A stretch of DNA of 64,000 nucleotides. Source: WLMZ01 sp043753895. GTDB taxonomy: Bacteria > Actinomycetota > Acidimicrobiia > Acidimicrobiales > Ilumatobacteraceae. Position numbers and translations under genes: made by a program. The first letter of the stretch is position 1, and every line of letters starts with the position of its first letter. The notes beneath the pieces are model-generated. The model searched no databases. It had not been told where the DNA came from and saw nothing but the letters and a program-made list of their open reading frames with translations. Where the stretch lies: positions 1-64,000 of the forward strand of contig JAYUWK010000066.1 in the NCBI GenBank assembly GCA_043753895.1, given 5' to 3'. Positions 44,801-52,518 of the stretch are shown here, piece after piece.

Positions 44801-46042
44801 CGCATCGCCTACGACAACAGTGACCGTGCCGACACCGAGCGATGCCCGTACCGGCACATTGGCCAGGCGAGAGGTCGACTCGATCAGACTCCACACCTCG
44901 GGCGGCGTATCGGCGTCGAGGCCGGTCACACTCGGCACCCAGAGGCCATCGCCTACGCCGATCGAGACGGTCGCGAAGTCGGGGTCGCTGGCCCGAACGC
45001 ACCACAACAATGGGGCGCCTACATGCATCATCGAGACCGCGCTGTCGATGGTGGGTGTAGTCGCATGGTGCACCGCCCGCGCCGAGCGACGCTGTGCCCG
45101 GAGCGCCTCGGCAAAGGCATCCGCAGCCCGTTCGTGCTCGCGCAACGCACCCCGGCGCGACCGCGTTGCACCGGCGCGTTGAGCCATCCATGTTCCCAAT
45201 GCAACGAGTGCCCCCATCAAACCGAACAACAAGAACATCACTTCATGCAACAGCAACGCGATCGCCGCCGAGCCGACCACCGCGAGGACGGTGGGGACCA
45301 ACCCGCCCCCAGCGGCACCGCCGACACGTTCGCGTCGCGGCGCGGACAAGGGCGTCGCCGTGAACGTGGGAATCGAGCGAGTTGTTCGTACGAACTGCAT
45401 CGTCCACGGATCCGCATCGAGTGCCGAGGTGCACGCCGCCTGTACAGACACCGTGCCCACGCTGCGAACCTCCAACAGGCTGTGGCCGATGCTGATGCGT
45501 TGACCACACCGCACCGGCACTGTGCCGTGCGTCGTGACGGCGTCGAGCTCGATCGATTGCCTGCCACACAATTGGGTCAGCAACGCGGTGCCATCACCGT
45601 TCACATCCAGTTGCGCGTGATGCAATTCAAGGGCCGGGTCCGCGCAGCGAATCGCCGCGAACAACGACCGACCAATGCAGTGCGCCCCCGCGCGCAGAGC
45701 GAACCCGACCCCCGAATCGGGTCCGGCAATCCAGACCACTTCGAGCACGGCATTGCCCACTTCATCTGCTCGGGGTTCCGACGACTCGTACTCCAGGCTG
45801 CACCCACGACGCAGTCCGACGGCATCGAGACACTGCCAGTCGTCCGCGACCCGACCATCGATCAACAGTCGTGCACCGGGTGGTCGTGGCTGTCCATGAG
45901 CCGCTCCGAGCGCATCGACCAAATCCCGCACCGTTGAGTCCGATGTGGCGCCATGAACCGTGACGCGACCGCCATCGGGACCACGACATTCGAGCGGCAC
46001 CACACGTGATCGGTTCGGCGAACGCCGCAGAGTGGAAAACAT
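41822..46042 (-). CDS. EssC/EccC-like FHA-FtsK/SpoIIIE ATPase
   Basis: 1406 residues with the layout of type VII secretion ATPases. There is an N-terminal ubiquitin/FHA-like region (residues about 1-210), two membrane segments near 247-290 (LVPTVLAVVGSAAIALLL; VMFLLFGLMGALVALG), and three FtsK-type ATPase modules. Module 1 has an intact Walker A (GTTGSGKSELL, about 662-672) and Walker B (RLVVVIDEFAAL). Modules 2 (GATGMGCTS, about 976) and 3 (GPSRSGRTN, about 1238) have lost the P-loop lysine (Cys and Arg). This is consistent with a motor in which module 1 hydrolyses ATP and modules 2-3 bind substrate or regulate. No WXG100 substrates or other T7SS genes lie in the window. Confidence 0.88.
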   Translation of the reverse strand: MFSTLRRSPNRSRVVPLECRGPDGGRVTVHGATSDSTVRDLVDALGAAHGQPRPPGARLLIDGRVADDWQCLDAVGLRRGCSLEYESSEPRADEVGNAVLEVVWIAGPDSGVGFALRAGAHCIGRSLFAAIRCADPALELHHAQLDVNGDGTALLTQLCGRQSIELDAVTTHGTVPVRCGQRISIGHSLLEVRSVGTVSVQAACTSALDADPWTMQFVRTTRSIPTFTATPLSAPRRERVGGAAGGGLVPTVLAVVGSAAIALLLHEVMFLLFGLMGALVALGTWMAQRAGATRSRRGALREHERAADAFAEALRAQRRSARAVHHATTPTIDSAVSMMHVGAPLLWCVRASDPDFATVSIGVGDGLWVPSVTGLDADTPPEVWSLIESTSRLANVPVRASLGVGTVTVVVGDATATAAVARAMVMQLAASSGPSDWQLAVVAERPSEWECVSWLIHAADMNGVTRIVAPDAIAEVVAQLGPSDSRHLLVVIDRADLLATRTSALRRLMAGHRSVAVIVLCASVSEIPAAATSALVLGPHGGARWTQDTRLSVLPEPVHVAGISAGQTNRTAAVMAWLIDPEINDDTAAMPRNVGLIELLEPYLGDGGDDVMSDREALARRLAALWGASGSDPTPCAPVGVAVDGVVEIDLVGDGPHALVAGTTGSGKSELLRTLLVGLAARLSPDHINFVLVDYKGGSTFDACAGLPHVVGLVTDLDDRLATRALRSLDAELTRRERCLREAGAADLTGYRLTLPSPAAPMPRLVVVIDEFAALMAQQPEFIGALLGIAQRGRSLGVHLVLATQRPHGVISDDIRANTNLRIALRVQDSADSTDVLGDPAAAHLPRAIAGRAIMRLGTNEYLSFQAARCTRPIESLRARDLVVERSDRLAGTPTSQSRLDQPMTTEVDLLVAAIRDAASTIGCAVPHRPWLPALSADIDADGVPNGSLGVVDEPDRQRQVPLRWTPDTGNLLIVGATGMGCTSALLTVGLMLLDRPVPVELFVIDAVGDTRLGMFERHQRCAAVVGVHERERLMRLLDAIDGARRTRKAHLPTAVAERTEIVLIIDGLGALRSELEQHGLFAQLTQLDNIVADGPSLGIVVVCATHRPGAVPSQMLGQIAHRWVMHLADPLDAAMLGVPVSLLPAATPGRLIISGSRSEAQLTKFETDRLASCAQGGGARRGGASVLRELPDRVVIGELPSGVDYDGDVVLPIAVSYATMQPCRLPVAHGEHVLVIGPSRSGRTNTLAAVAHAWQHAVPHGWIASVAPRRSSARIGCVVGSVCTLLDEMPAGRRALIVIDDAELVDDPSGRLSTLIADRRDGITVIAAGRPDALRSSYGHWTAAIRRSRLGVVLAACTDIDGDLLSVALPRRTPIAARPGLAWIVADGEMHLAQVALPVQSDAAT

Positions 46043-46185
46043 GGTCGGCTGAGTGTCGAAGCCGGTTCACAGAGGAAGAAAAGTGAAGCCCATCAGGTGT
46101 TCTTGACACATTCTTGACGATTGTGGAGGCGCCGGTGAGGTGCGCAGTGAGGCTCGCAGTGAGGCGACTCCCGCACGATGCGCCC

Positions 46186-46980
46186 ATGACAAACCCACGA
46201 CTTTCCACAACTGCGGTCCATCCGACCAACCGTGCCACCAACCAGGCGAACACAATCCTGAGCCGCCTCCACGACGAGTGGCATCACATCACGATCCGTT
46301 CCACCGAGCTTCGCGCCGTGCGTGCGTGGGGGCTTCCGGGTATGCCTGTTGCTTCGCTCGACGAACTGCTCGCGCGGTGCGGCTACCGGCCCGCTCCTGG
46401 GTCGGCACCAACCGCCTACCGCACCGCCGAACCCGACGACGAGGCATGTCTTCTTCGACTCGTCGAGGTGGCCAGGACCGATGCGCTCGCGGCTCGCATC
46501 GTGCTGCAGCGGATCCTGCCGGCACTGTGTGCTGTTGCCGGTCGACACTCCTCGAATCGCGCCCAACGCAACGCCATGCTCGACGATCTGGTAGCCAACG
46601 CGTGGCCGATCATCCGCAACTACCCGTGCGAGCGACGGCCGCAGCGAATCGTTGCGAACCTCGTTCGAGATACCTCGTTCGAAACGTTCGTGCGGCCGAT
46701 TCGCCGGCGCAGTTCGGGCGAGATCCCCACGATGCACGATCACCTCGATCGGTCTGCGATCGAACCCGCGCTCGACCCTCTGCACGAACTCGTCGATGTT
46801 CTGCGTGAGGCGCGGGCACACGGAATCGACGAGGCCGACATCGACCTACTTGCGGAGATCGTCACCCTCGGTCGGCCCGAGGAGGTCGCCGCTCAGCGCA
46901 ACGTGACGCCGCGCACGATTCGCAATCATCGCAACGCGATCGTACATCGCCTCCGCAACATCGTGCTCGATGCCGCGTGA
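46186..46980 (+). CDS. HTH regulator (sigma-region-4/LuxR-like C-terminus)
   Basis: 264 residues from the ATG at 46186. The N-terminal part has no recognisable fold. The middle resembles a region-2-like helical segment (DDLVANAWPIIRNYPCERRPQRIVANLVRDTSF), and the C-terminus is a helix-turn-helix of the sigma region 4/LuxR type (EEVAAQRNVTPRTIRNHRNAIVHRL). The overall plan is like a diverged sigma factor or a replication/transcription regulator. The gene is divergent from the EssC-like ATPase with a 143-nt shared intergenic region, so it is a candidate regulator of that gene. An earlier in-frame start at 46114 is possible. Confidence 0.65.
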   Translation: MTNPRLSTTAVHPTNRATNQANTILSRLHDEWHHITIRSTELRAVRAWGLPGMPVASLDELLARCGYRPAPGSAPTAYRTAEPDDEACLLRLVEVARTDALAARIVLQRILPALCAVAGRHSSNRAQRNAMLDDLVANAWPIIRNYPCERRPQRIVANLVRDTSFETFVRPIRRRSSGEIPTMHDHLDRSAIEPALDPLHELVDVLREARAHGIDEADIDLLAEIVTLGRPEEVAAQRNVTPRTIRNHRNAIVHRLRNIVLDAA

Positions 46981-46986
46981 CACTGC

Positions 46987-49284
46987 TCAGCGGAAGCGGC
47001 GCAAACGCAGGCTGTTGGTCAGGACGAACACGCTCGAACTCGCCATCGCGAGTCCCGCGATCACCGGGTTCAGGAAGCCGAGCGCCGCAAGCGGAATAGC
47101 CGCGATGTTGTATGCGAAGGCCCAGAACAGGTTGCCCTTGATCGTGGCCAGTGTGCGCCGACTGAGTCGCAACGCATCGGCGGCTCCACGTAGGTCGCCA
47201 CTGACGATGGTGAGGTCGCTCGCCTCGATCGCTGCGTCGGTACCGGTGCCCATCGCAATACCGAGGTCGGCTTGCGCAAGGGCTGCAGCGTCATTCACGC
47301 CATCGCCCACCATCGCGACTGTCGCGCCCGCGGATTGCAAGCGTTGCACCACTGCGACCTTGTCGGTGGGCATCACGTCGGAGATCACATCGGCTTCGGC
47401 GATGCCGACCTCTGCAGCCACCGCGATGGCCGTGGCGCGGTTATCACCGGTGAGCAGCATCGGTCGTAGCCCGAGCGCGCGCAACCGTTCGATGGCCTCA
47501 CGACTGGTGGGCTTCGGGGTGTCGGCAACCGCGATGACGACACGCACCTGCCCGTCCCAACCAGCGGCGATCACCGTGTGGCCCAACTGTTGATGTGCGC
47601 TCACGGCATCGCCAAGCGCGCTGGGCAGCTCGCCGAACTGACTCACCACGAACGTTGGTCGGCCGGCAACCACACGCTCACCGTCGATCACGCCGACGAT
47701 GCCGAGGCCCGGTTGGTTGGCGAAGTCCTGTGGCGTGACGAGGGCGGCACCGGTACCGACCGCGCGCACGATGGCCCGGGCCACAGGATGCTCACTCGCA
47801 GATTCCAGCGAGGCGACTCGGGCCAGCGCCTGCTCTGGGTCGACGCCGTCGAGCACGATCACCTCGATCACGTCCATCCGACCAGTGGTCACGGTGCCCG
47901 TCTTGTCGAGCACAACGGTGTCGACCTCACGCGTGCTCTCCAGGATCTCGGGGCCTTTGATGATCAAACCGAGTTGCGCGCCGCGACCCGTGCCGACCAA
48001 CAGCGCTGTCGGCGTTGCCAAACCGAGCGCGCAGGGGCAGGCGATGATGAGCACGGCAACGGCGGCAGTGAATGAGCGGTTCACATCACCGGTCACGACC
48101 AGCCAGACAACCAGCGTCGCGATCGCGCCAAGCACCACCACGGGCACGAACACCGCGCTGACTCGATCAGCTAGGCGCTGAACGGGGGCCTTGCCCGACT
48201 GTGCGTCCTCCACGAGTCGCGCCATTTGCGCGAGCGTCGTATCGCTGCCCACCCGAGTGGTGCGCACCACCAGTCGGCCACCCACGTTCACGGTGCCACC
48301 AGTGACCACTGCATCGACACCCACATCGACGGGCACGCTTTCGCCGGTGAGCATCGAGGCATCCACTGCCGATGCTCCTTGCACCACCACGCCATCGGCC
48401 GCGATCTTCTCGCCGGGTCGCACCACGAACTGCTCACCGACCTGCAGCGCAGCGATGGGGACCAATACCTCGCGGCCGTCGTGCAGCACGGTGGCTTCCT
48501 TCGCTCCCACATTCAATAAGGCACGCAGCGCCGCGCCAGAGCGTCGCTTGGCGCGGGTCTCGAAGTAGCGGCCGGCCAGCATGAACACCACCACCGATGA
48601 CGCCACCTCGAGATACAACTCGCTGTGGGTCATGCCCGGCATGCCCGCCATTGCATCGGTTGTGCGGGCGGGGAACAGGGTGAGGCGCATCTTCATGCCC
48701 GGCACGCCGGCGTCGCCAACGAACAGCGACCACGTGCTCCATCCGAATGCAGCCGTGACACCGAGCGAAACCAGGGTGTCCATCGTGGAGGTGAGTTGCA
48801 GTAGGTTCTTCCATGCTGATCGATGGAACGGCCACGCGCCCCACACCGCGACCGGCGCGGTGAGGGTGAACGCAAGCCACTGCCAATTGCGGAACTGCAG
48901 GGTGGACACCATCGAGAGCACCACAACGGGTACTGCCAAGACCGTGCTGACGACGAGCCGCTGACGCAGATCGTTCGCGCGCGCCTCGGCGGCACGCTCG
49001 ACGGGAGTGAGCTCATCGGGGGGCAACGCTGCGTTCTCGGCGGCAGTGGCATGAACCGACGCGCCGTAGCCCAACGACTCGACAACCGAGATGAGATCGC
49101 CCGGGCCGGTGACGCCATCGGCATACGCCACCGAAGCTCGTTCTGTCGCGTAGTTGACTGTGGCTGTCACGCCATCAAGCCGATTGAGCTTCTTCTCGAT
49201 GCGCGCCGCACACGCCGCACAGGTCATGCCGGTGACGTCGAACTCGATTTCTTCGGTTGGCGTGACGGGGGCGACGGTGCTCAT
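46987..49284 (-). CDS. Copper-exporting P1B-type ATPase
   Basis: 765 residues from the ATG at 49284. The N-terminal heavy-metal domain has GMTCAAC (Cys22, Cys25). The transmembrane CPC motif is in IIACPCALGLATPTALL. The actuator has TGES, the phosphorylation site is DKTGTVTTG, the nucleotide domain has SEHPVARAI, and the hinge is GDGVNDAAAL. A Met-rich loop (GMKMRLTLF; DAMAGMPGMTH) lies between the first membrane helices, as in CopA-type Cu(I) exporters. It is the last gene of a csoR-copZ-ATPase cassette. The converging HTH gene ends 6 nt away. Confidence 0.96.
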   Translation of the reverse strand: MSTVAPVTPTEEIEFDVTGMTCAACAARIEKKLNRLDGVTATVNYATERASVAYADGVTGPGDLISVVESLGYGASVHATAAENAALPPDELTPVERAAEARANDLRQRLVVSTVLAVPVVVLSMVSTLQFRNWQWLAFTLTAPVAVWGAWPFHRSAWKNLLQLTSTMDTLVSLGVTAAFGWSTWSLFVGDAGVPGMKMRLTLFPARTTDAMAGMPGMTHSELYLEVASSVVVFMLAGRYFETRAKRRSGAALRALLNVGAKEATVLHDGREVLVPIAALQVGEQFVVRPGEKIAADGVVVQGASAVDASMLTGESVPVDVGVDAVVTGGTVNVGGRLVVRTTRVGSDTTLAQMARLVEDAQSGKAPVQRLADRVSAVFVPVVVLGAIATLVVWLVVTGDVNRSFTAAVAVLIIACPCALGLATPTALLVGTGRGAQLGLIIKGPEILESTREVDTVVLDKTGTVTTGRMDVIEVIVLDGVDPEQALARVASLESASEHPVARAIVRAVGTGAALVTPQDFANQPGLGIVGVIDGERVVAGRPTFVVSQFGELPSALGDAVSAHQQLGHTVIAAGWDGQVRVVIAVADTPKPTSREAIERLRALGLRPMLLTGDNRATAIAVAAEVGIAEADVISDVMPTDKVAVVQRLQSAGATVAMVGDGVNDAAALAQADLGIAMGTGTDAAIEASDLTIVSGDLRGAADALRLSRRTLATIKGNLFWAFAYNIAAIPLAALGFLNPVIAGLAMASSSVFVLTNSLRLRRFR

Positions 49285-49291
49285 CGTGGAC

Positions 49292-49495
49292 TCAGGCAAA
49301 AGGTTCGAATCCGGCTTCGTCGACCGCGGCGAAGATGGATGTCTGATCGAGATCCGTGCCGGTGACGACGACTGCCTTGGTGGTGAGATCCACGTCCACA
49401 CCGGTGACGCCGACAACCTTGGTGATCTCGCCTTTGACCGCTGCTTCGCAGTGGCCGCAGGTCATGCCCGGGACGGTGAATGTTAGTGTGCTCAT
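49292..49495 (-). CDS. copZ: Copper chaperone, heavy-metal-associated domain
   Basis: 67 residues forming one ferredoxin-like HMA domain: VPGMTCGHCEAAV with Cys13 and Cys16, then VDVDLTTKAVVV and a C-terminal AAVDEAGFEPFA. Cytosolic Cu(I) chaperone that delivers to the adjacent ATPase (7-nt gap). It sits between that gene and the CsoR-like regulator. Confidence 0.95.
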   Translation of the reverse strand: MSTLTFTVPGMTCGHCEAAVKGEITKVVGVTGVDVDLTTKAVVVTGTDLDQTSIFAAVDEAGFEPFA

Positions 49496-49519
49496 GATGT
49501 CTCGATTCGCGTGTTGTGG

Positions 49520-49816
49520 TCAGGCGCGCAACATGCGCTCGACGGCTCTGGTTGCTTCGTGGACCAACGCATCGGTGCGGTCGCCATCGCCCGACGCGGC
49601 AGCACCGGCCACGCAATGGCGCAGATGCTCGTCGAGCAGCAGCAGACCGACGCCCTGTAGCGCCTTGCTGACCGCGGCTACCTGGGTGAGCACGTCGATG
49701 CAGTAGGTATCTTCTTCGATGAGACGTTGCAGGCCGCGCACCTGACCCTCGACACGTCGGAGACGCGCGAGCACCTGCTTCTTGTCATCGTGATAACCGG
49801 GCGTTCCGTGGTCCAC
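49520..49816 (-). CDS. csoR: CsoR/RcnR-type copper-sensing repressor
   Basis: 98 residues, all-helical CsoR-type DNA-binding repressor. The hallmark RVEGQVRGLQRLIEEDTYC is present. The Cu(I) ligand pattern C-H-C is kept: Cys39, His64 and Cys68 (DEHLRHC), as in CsoR (Cys36/His61/Cys65). It precedes copZ and the ATPase in one transcription unit and would repress the cassette until Cu(I) binds. Confidence 0.92.
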   Translation of the reverse strand: MDHGTPGYHDDKKQVLARLRRVEGQVRGLQRLIEEDTYCIDVLTQVAAVSKALQGVGLLLLDEHLRHCVAGAAASGDGDRTDALVHEATRAVERMLRA

Positions 49817-49865
49817 GTGTGCAGCATACCCCTCGGGGGTACCGTGGGCAACTCCGACGCGCAGG

Positions 49866-50642
49866 CTACGGACGTTGAGTGAAGTGTGCGTGGCGCTTTT
49901 CGAGGAAGGCGGCGATGCCCTCTTGCGCGTCGTCGGTCACGGCCGCCGACGCCATCAGATCGACAGCGAATTGATAGGCGCGATACTGCGGCAAACCGAT
50001 CTGCTCGTAGAAGCCCTGCTTGCCCATCGCTTTTGACAACACACTGCCCCGAGTTGCCCTGGTGATCAGGTCGAGCGTTGCCGCCTCTAATTCTGCCGCC
50101 GGCACGACGCGGTTGATGAGGCCCCAATCGGCGGCAGTGGCTGCATCGACCGGGTCACCGGTGAGCGCCATTTCAAGGGCTCGCTTACGACCGATGTTAC
50201 GCGCCACTGCGACGAGTGGCGTGTGGCAGAACAGCCCGCCCTTGCCACCCGGAATCGCGAAGGCCGCAGTGTCGGCTGCGACGGCGAGATCGCACGTGGC
50301 CACCAACTGACATCCAGCCGCGGTAGCCAACGCGTGCACACGCGCGACAACGGGTTGGGGCATCGCCTGCACGGCATCCATCATCTCGGTGCACACCTGG
50401 AACAGATGAGTGGTCTCGGCAACCGTTGCGCCGGCCATGTCAGCGAAATTGTGGCCGGCGCTGAATACCGGCCCGTTCGCGGCAAGGATTACGCCGAGCG
50501 CCTCGGTGGATGACACCTCGTGGAACGCACGCGTGAGTTCGAGCATCACCTCCATCGACAGCGCGTTGCGCTTGTCGGGACGATTCAACGTGATGGTGGT
50601 GATGGTGCGCTGGGTATCGACCAGCAGATGTTCGTAACTCAC
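49866..50642 (-). CDS. Enoyl-CoA hydratase/isomerase family protein (ECHDC3-like)
   Basis: 258 residues with the crotonase fold: ITLNRPDKRNALSMEVMLEL, FSAGHNFADMAG (oxyanion-hole region), VARVHALATAAGCQLVATCDLAVA, FAIPGGKGGLFCHTP, and LTGDPVDAATAADWGLINRVVP. The usual catalytic glutamates are not obvious: the AIPGGKGGLFC loop replaces the PExxLG segment. This resembles ECHDC3-type proteins of unclear activity. The gene stands alone between the copper cassette and the tRNA-associated insert. The start at 50642 is an ATG (MSYEHLLVD). Confidence 0.88.
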   Translation of the reverse strand: MSYEHLLVDTQRTITTITLNRPDKRNALSMEVMLELTRAFHEVSSTEALGVILAANGPVFSAGHNFADMAGATVAETTHLFQVCTEMMDAVQAMPQPVVARVHALATAAGCQLVATCDLAVAADTAAFAIPGGKGGLFCHTPLVAVARNIGRKRALEMALTGDPVDAATAADWGLINRVVPAAELEAATLDLITRATRGSVLSKAMGKQGFYEQIGLPQYRAYQFAVDLMASAAVTDDAQEGIAAFLEKRHAHFTQRP

Positions 50643-50810
50643 GGTCGCAGTCTCGCAGAGCGTCTACGTGGCCGTGCGAGCATGGCACTTCGTCGACTCG
50701 CCGCGCCGGCTCGACTCCACCCCTCCCTCAGGATTTGACTGAGCGAACAAGTCAAACTTCAACATATTCCTACGGCCAAATCCGGGAACGAGGCACATGG
50801 AGGAAAACCA
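50643..50810. other. Non-coding flank left of the tRNA-Lys insert
   Basis: Between the enoyl-CoA hydratase start and the left repeat, no gene, RNA or repeat is supported. The open frames here have no family resemblance. Together with the first 320 nt of the insert this makes a gene-free stretch of about 490 nt up to 51133. Confidence 0.5.
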
Positions 50811-50855
50811 GTGCGCCCCCTGGGGCTCGAACCCAGAACCAATGGATTAAAAGTC
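50811..50855. repeat. Left attachment-site copy (tRNA-Lys 3' fragment)
   Basis: Identical over 45 bp to 52290-52334. It keeps the T arm and part of the anticodon arm of tRNA-Lys but lacks the 5' half, so it is not a functional tRNA. Interpreted as attL. Confidence 0.85.
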
Positions 50856-51061
50856 GCTCTCAGGGCTCGCAGCGGACGACTCGCGGCACATATCCCCTGA
50901 TCAGACGACTCTCGACACGGCCGATTTGTCGGGTGTTGTCAGGTTTCGTCCCACAGTGTCCCACGGAAAGTCGAGCATGGTCACCGGCCACCAGAGTAGA
51001 AATGGCCGGTGCCCCCCTACAGCAGGCACGTGCAGATCGGAGCGATCGTAGGTGCGCGCCG

Positions 51062-51119
51062 AGTTCTAAAGCCGCCTTTCTGGTTCTAGCAGATCTAAAG
51101 ATCAATGCAGGATCTAAAC
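51062..51119 (+). promoter_or_regulatory. Three (A/G)(A/G)(T/A)TCTAAA repeats before the ATPase gene
   Basis: AGTTCTAAAG (51062), AGATCTAAAG (51091) and GGATCTAAAC (51110) precede the ATPase start at 51134. The middle copy contains the palindrome AGATCT. They could be operator half-sites of a regulator once carried by the element. Weak evidence. Confidence 0.3.
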
Positions 51120-51133
51120 GGTATCGTTGCCAC

Positions 51134-52216
51134 ATGAAGCCGAACCCGTTCACTCCGACCTTCGGTGCACCGCCGCCACTGCTCGTTGGCCGTCGCGATG
51201 TTCTCGACGCGATCCAAGACTCACTGGACGAGGGGCCTGGCTCGCCAGGATTCGTCACTCTGTTCACTGGTGGCCGCGGTGTCGGCAAAACCGTGATGTT
51301 GAATGCGGCAGAAGACGTTGCCCGTGACGCTGGGTTCCACGTCATCTCGGAGACGGCCAGTGAGGGGCTGATCGACCGTCTCGTATCGGAGCATTTGGTG
51401 AAGCTGGTGCCGAAACGCCGCCGCGGCGTCAAGTCGGTCGATGTCGCCAAGATGGGTGGGCTTACCCTCGACGACCGCGACACGCCTGCACAGCGTTCCC
51501 TTCGTTCGCTCATGGATGAGGTCACGCTCGAGCACCCGATCCTGATCACGCTGGATGAGATCCAAGGCGGAGTGGTCTCGGAGCTGCGCGAGCTCGCAGT
51601 CGTTCTGCAGCACTCCATTCGGGAGCGACGCCGGTTCGCCTTCTTCGCAGCTGGACTTCCCGTCGCTGTCGACAATCTGTTGAACGACGATGTCCTCACC
51701 TTTCTGCGTCGCGCTGACCGACACGATCTGGGGGCCTTCGATATCGCTGCGGTGAAAGAGTCGATCATCTCGGTCATCGCCGAGAACGGTCGCACAATTG
51801 CGAGTGTCGACGCGGCTGTGGCCGCCGAGGCGACGGGCGGCTACCCGTTCATGATCCAACTGGTCGGCTACCACTCGTGGCGGGCAAACCGGGGCCGGCG
51901 CGCCATCTCGAGCGACGACGTAGCGCAAGGCACCGCCGATGCTCGCCGACGAGTCGGCCGACTTGTGATCGAACCGGCACTGAAAGACCTGTCACCGGTC
52001 GACAGGACGTTCCTTCAGCGAATGGCAGTTGATGACGGGCCCTCGAAGATGGCCGACATCGCACAACGACTCAACGCCGACTCCAACTACACCTCGCAGT
52101 ACCGGTTGCGGCTGATCGCCGCCGGCTTGATCGCGCCAACGGCGTACGGGCACGTGGACTTCGCTCTGCCGCATCTGCGGGAGTGGCTGCGGGAACACGG
52201 CGCCTTCGATACGTGA
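51134..52216 (+). CDS. AAA-type P-loop ATPase with C-terminal winged-helix region
   Basis: 360 residues from the ATG at 51134 (MKPNPFTPTFG). It has a STAND/Orc-like AAA ATPase core: LLVGRRDVLDAI (sensor box), Walker A GGRGVGKT, Walker B ILITLDEIQ, and a sensor-like HSIRERRRFAFFAAGLP. A helical lid (ATGGYPFMIQLVGYHSWR) and a C-terminal winged-helix-like region (MADIAQRLNADSNYTSQYRLRLIAAGLI) follow. The layout is that of archaeal-type/actinobacterial ATPases of the DUF234/ORC-like group found on mobile elements and in defence loci. It is the only gene inside the tRNA-Lys insert. Role unknown; integrity, replication or defence functions are possible. Confidence 0.82.
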   Translation: MKPNPFTPTFGAPPPLLVGRRDVLDAIQDSLDEGPGSPGFVTLFTGGRGVGKTVMLNAAEDVARDAGFHVISETASEGLIDRLVSEHLVKLVPKRRRGVKSVDVAKMGGLTLDDRDTPAQRSLRSLMDEVTLEHPILITLDEIQGGVVSELRELAVVLQHSIRERRRFAFFAAGLPVAVDNLLNDDVLTFLRRADRHDLGAFDIAAVKESIISVIAENGRTIASVDAAVAAEATGGYPFMIQLVGYHSWRANRGRRAISSDDVAQGTADARRRVGRLVIEPALKDLSPVDRTFLQRMAVDDGPSKMADIAQRLNADSNYTSQYRLRLIAAGLIAPTAYGHVDFALPHLREWLREHGAFDT

Positions 52217-52289
52217 CGCGATCGTCCCACGGGCATCCCACGACTCGAACAGCGCTGTCAAGAAAACAGGTCATGAGCTGGTGTTTTTG

Positions 52290-52334
52290 GTGCGCCCCCT
52301 GGGGCTCGAACCCAGAACCAATGGATTAAAAGTC
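52290..52334. repeat. Right attachment-site copy within tRNA-Lys
   Basis: The second copy of the 45-bp direct repeat. It lies in the intact tRNA-Lys gene and covers its 3' half plus one flanking base. Interpreted as attR. Confidence 0.85.
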
Positions 52335-52362
52335 CACTGCTCTACCATTGAGCTAGAGGCGC
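52291..52362 (-). tRNA. tRNA-Lys (TTT)
   Basis: The complement gives a complete cloverleaf: acceptor GCGCCUC with GGGGCGC, D arm with CUAGCUCAAUGGUAGAG, anticodon loop CUUUUAA (anticodon TTT, forward 52328-52330), T arm CUGGG/CCCAG with loop UUCGAGC, and discriminator A at 52291. CCA is not encoded. It is the integration target of the neighbouring insert. Confidence 0.96.
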
Positions 52363-52518
52363 GCAACCGGGTGCGACACGAGAAAACTCTCGCCTATTTG
52401 GGCCGGATCCCGAGCGCTGAGGTTATCAGCTGCATCCCGGCTCACGTCTGGCAGTCAGGCCCCTGTGTTGCGCGGGTCGGATCGCAGCGCTGCTCGGTCG
52501 GTCACATCGGGCCGTGCG

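Larger units (their letters stand above)
50811..52334. mobile_element. Small insert in tRNA-Lys 3' end, flanked by 45-bp direct repeats
   Basis: A perfect 45-bp copy of the tRNA-Lys 3' half (from before the discriminator base into the anticodon stem) lies at 50811-50855, matching 52290-52334 inside the intact tRNA gene. The copy continues into unrelated sequence. This is the footprint of site-specific integration by a tyrosine recombinase: the intact tRNA is kept at one end and its 3' fragment is left at the other. The enclosed about 1.5 kb holds only a P-loop ATPase and no integrase, so it is a satellite or a decayed remnant. TCCCAC-doublet sequences near both ends (50948-50966 and 52224-52243) could be recombinase arm sites. 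Confidence 0.75.

Noticed and set aside
36016..45937. Plus-strand ORFs opposite the molybdenum hydroxylase, Rieske and EssC-like genes (36016-37629, 39038-40780, 44582-45937)
   Set aside because: Same explanation: antisense shadows rich in Arg/His/Gln and without domains.
49296..49325. T-loop-like GGTTCGAATCC resembling a tRNA 3' end
   Set aside because: The bases encode the C-terminal AGFEPFA of CopZ in frame, and no acceptor or D arm can be formed around them.
50860..51795. 311-residue minus-strand ORF inside the tRNA-Lys insert as a possible integrase
   Set aside because: It is the antisense of the ATPase gene, is Ser/Arg-rich, and lacks the RHRY residues of tyrosine recombinases or a serine-recombinase motif.
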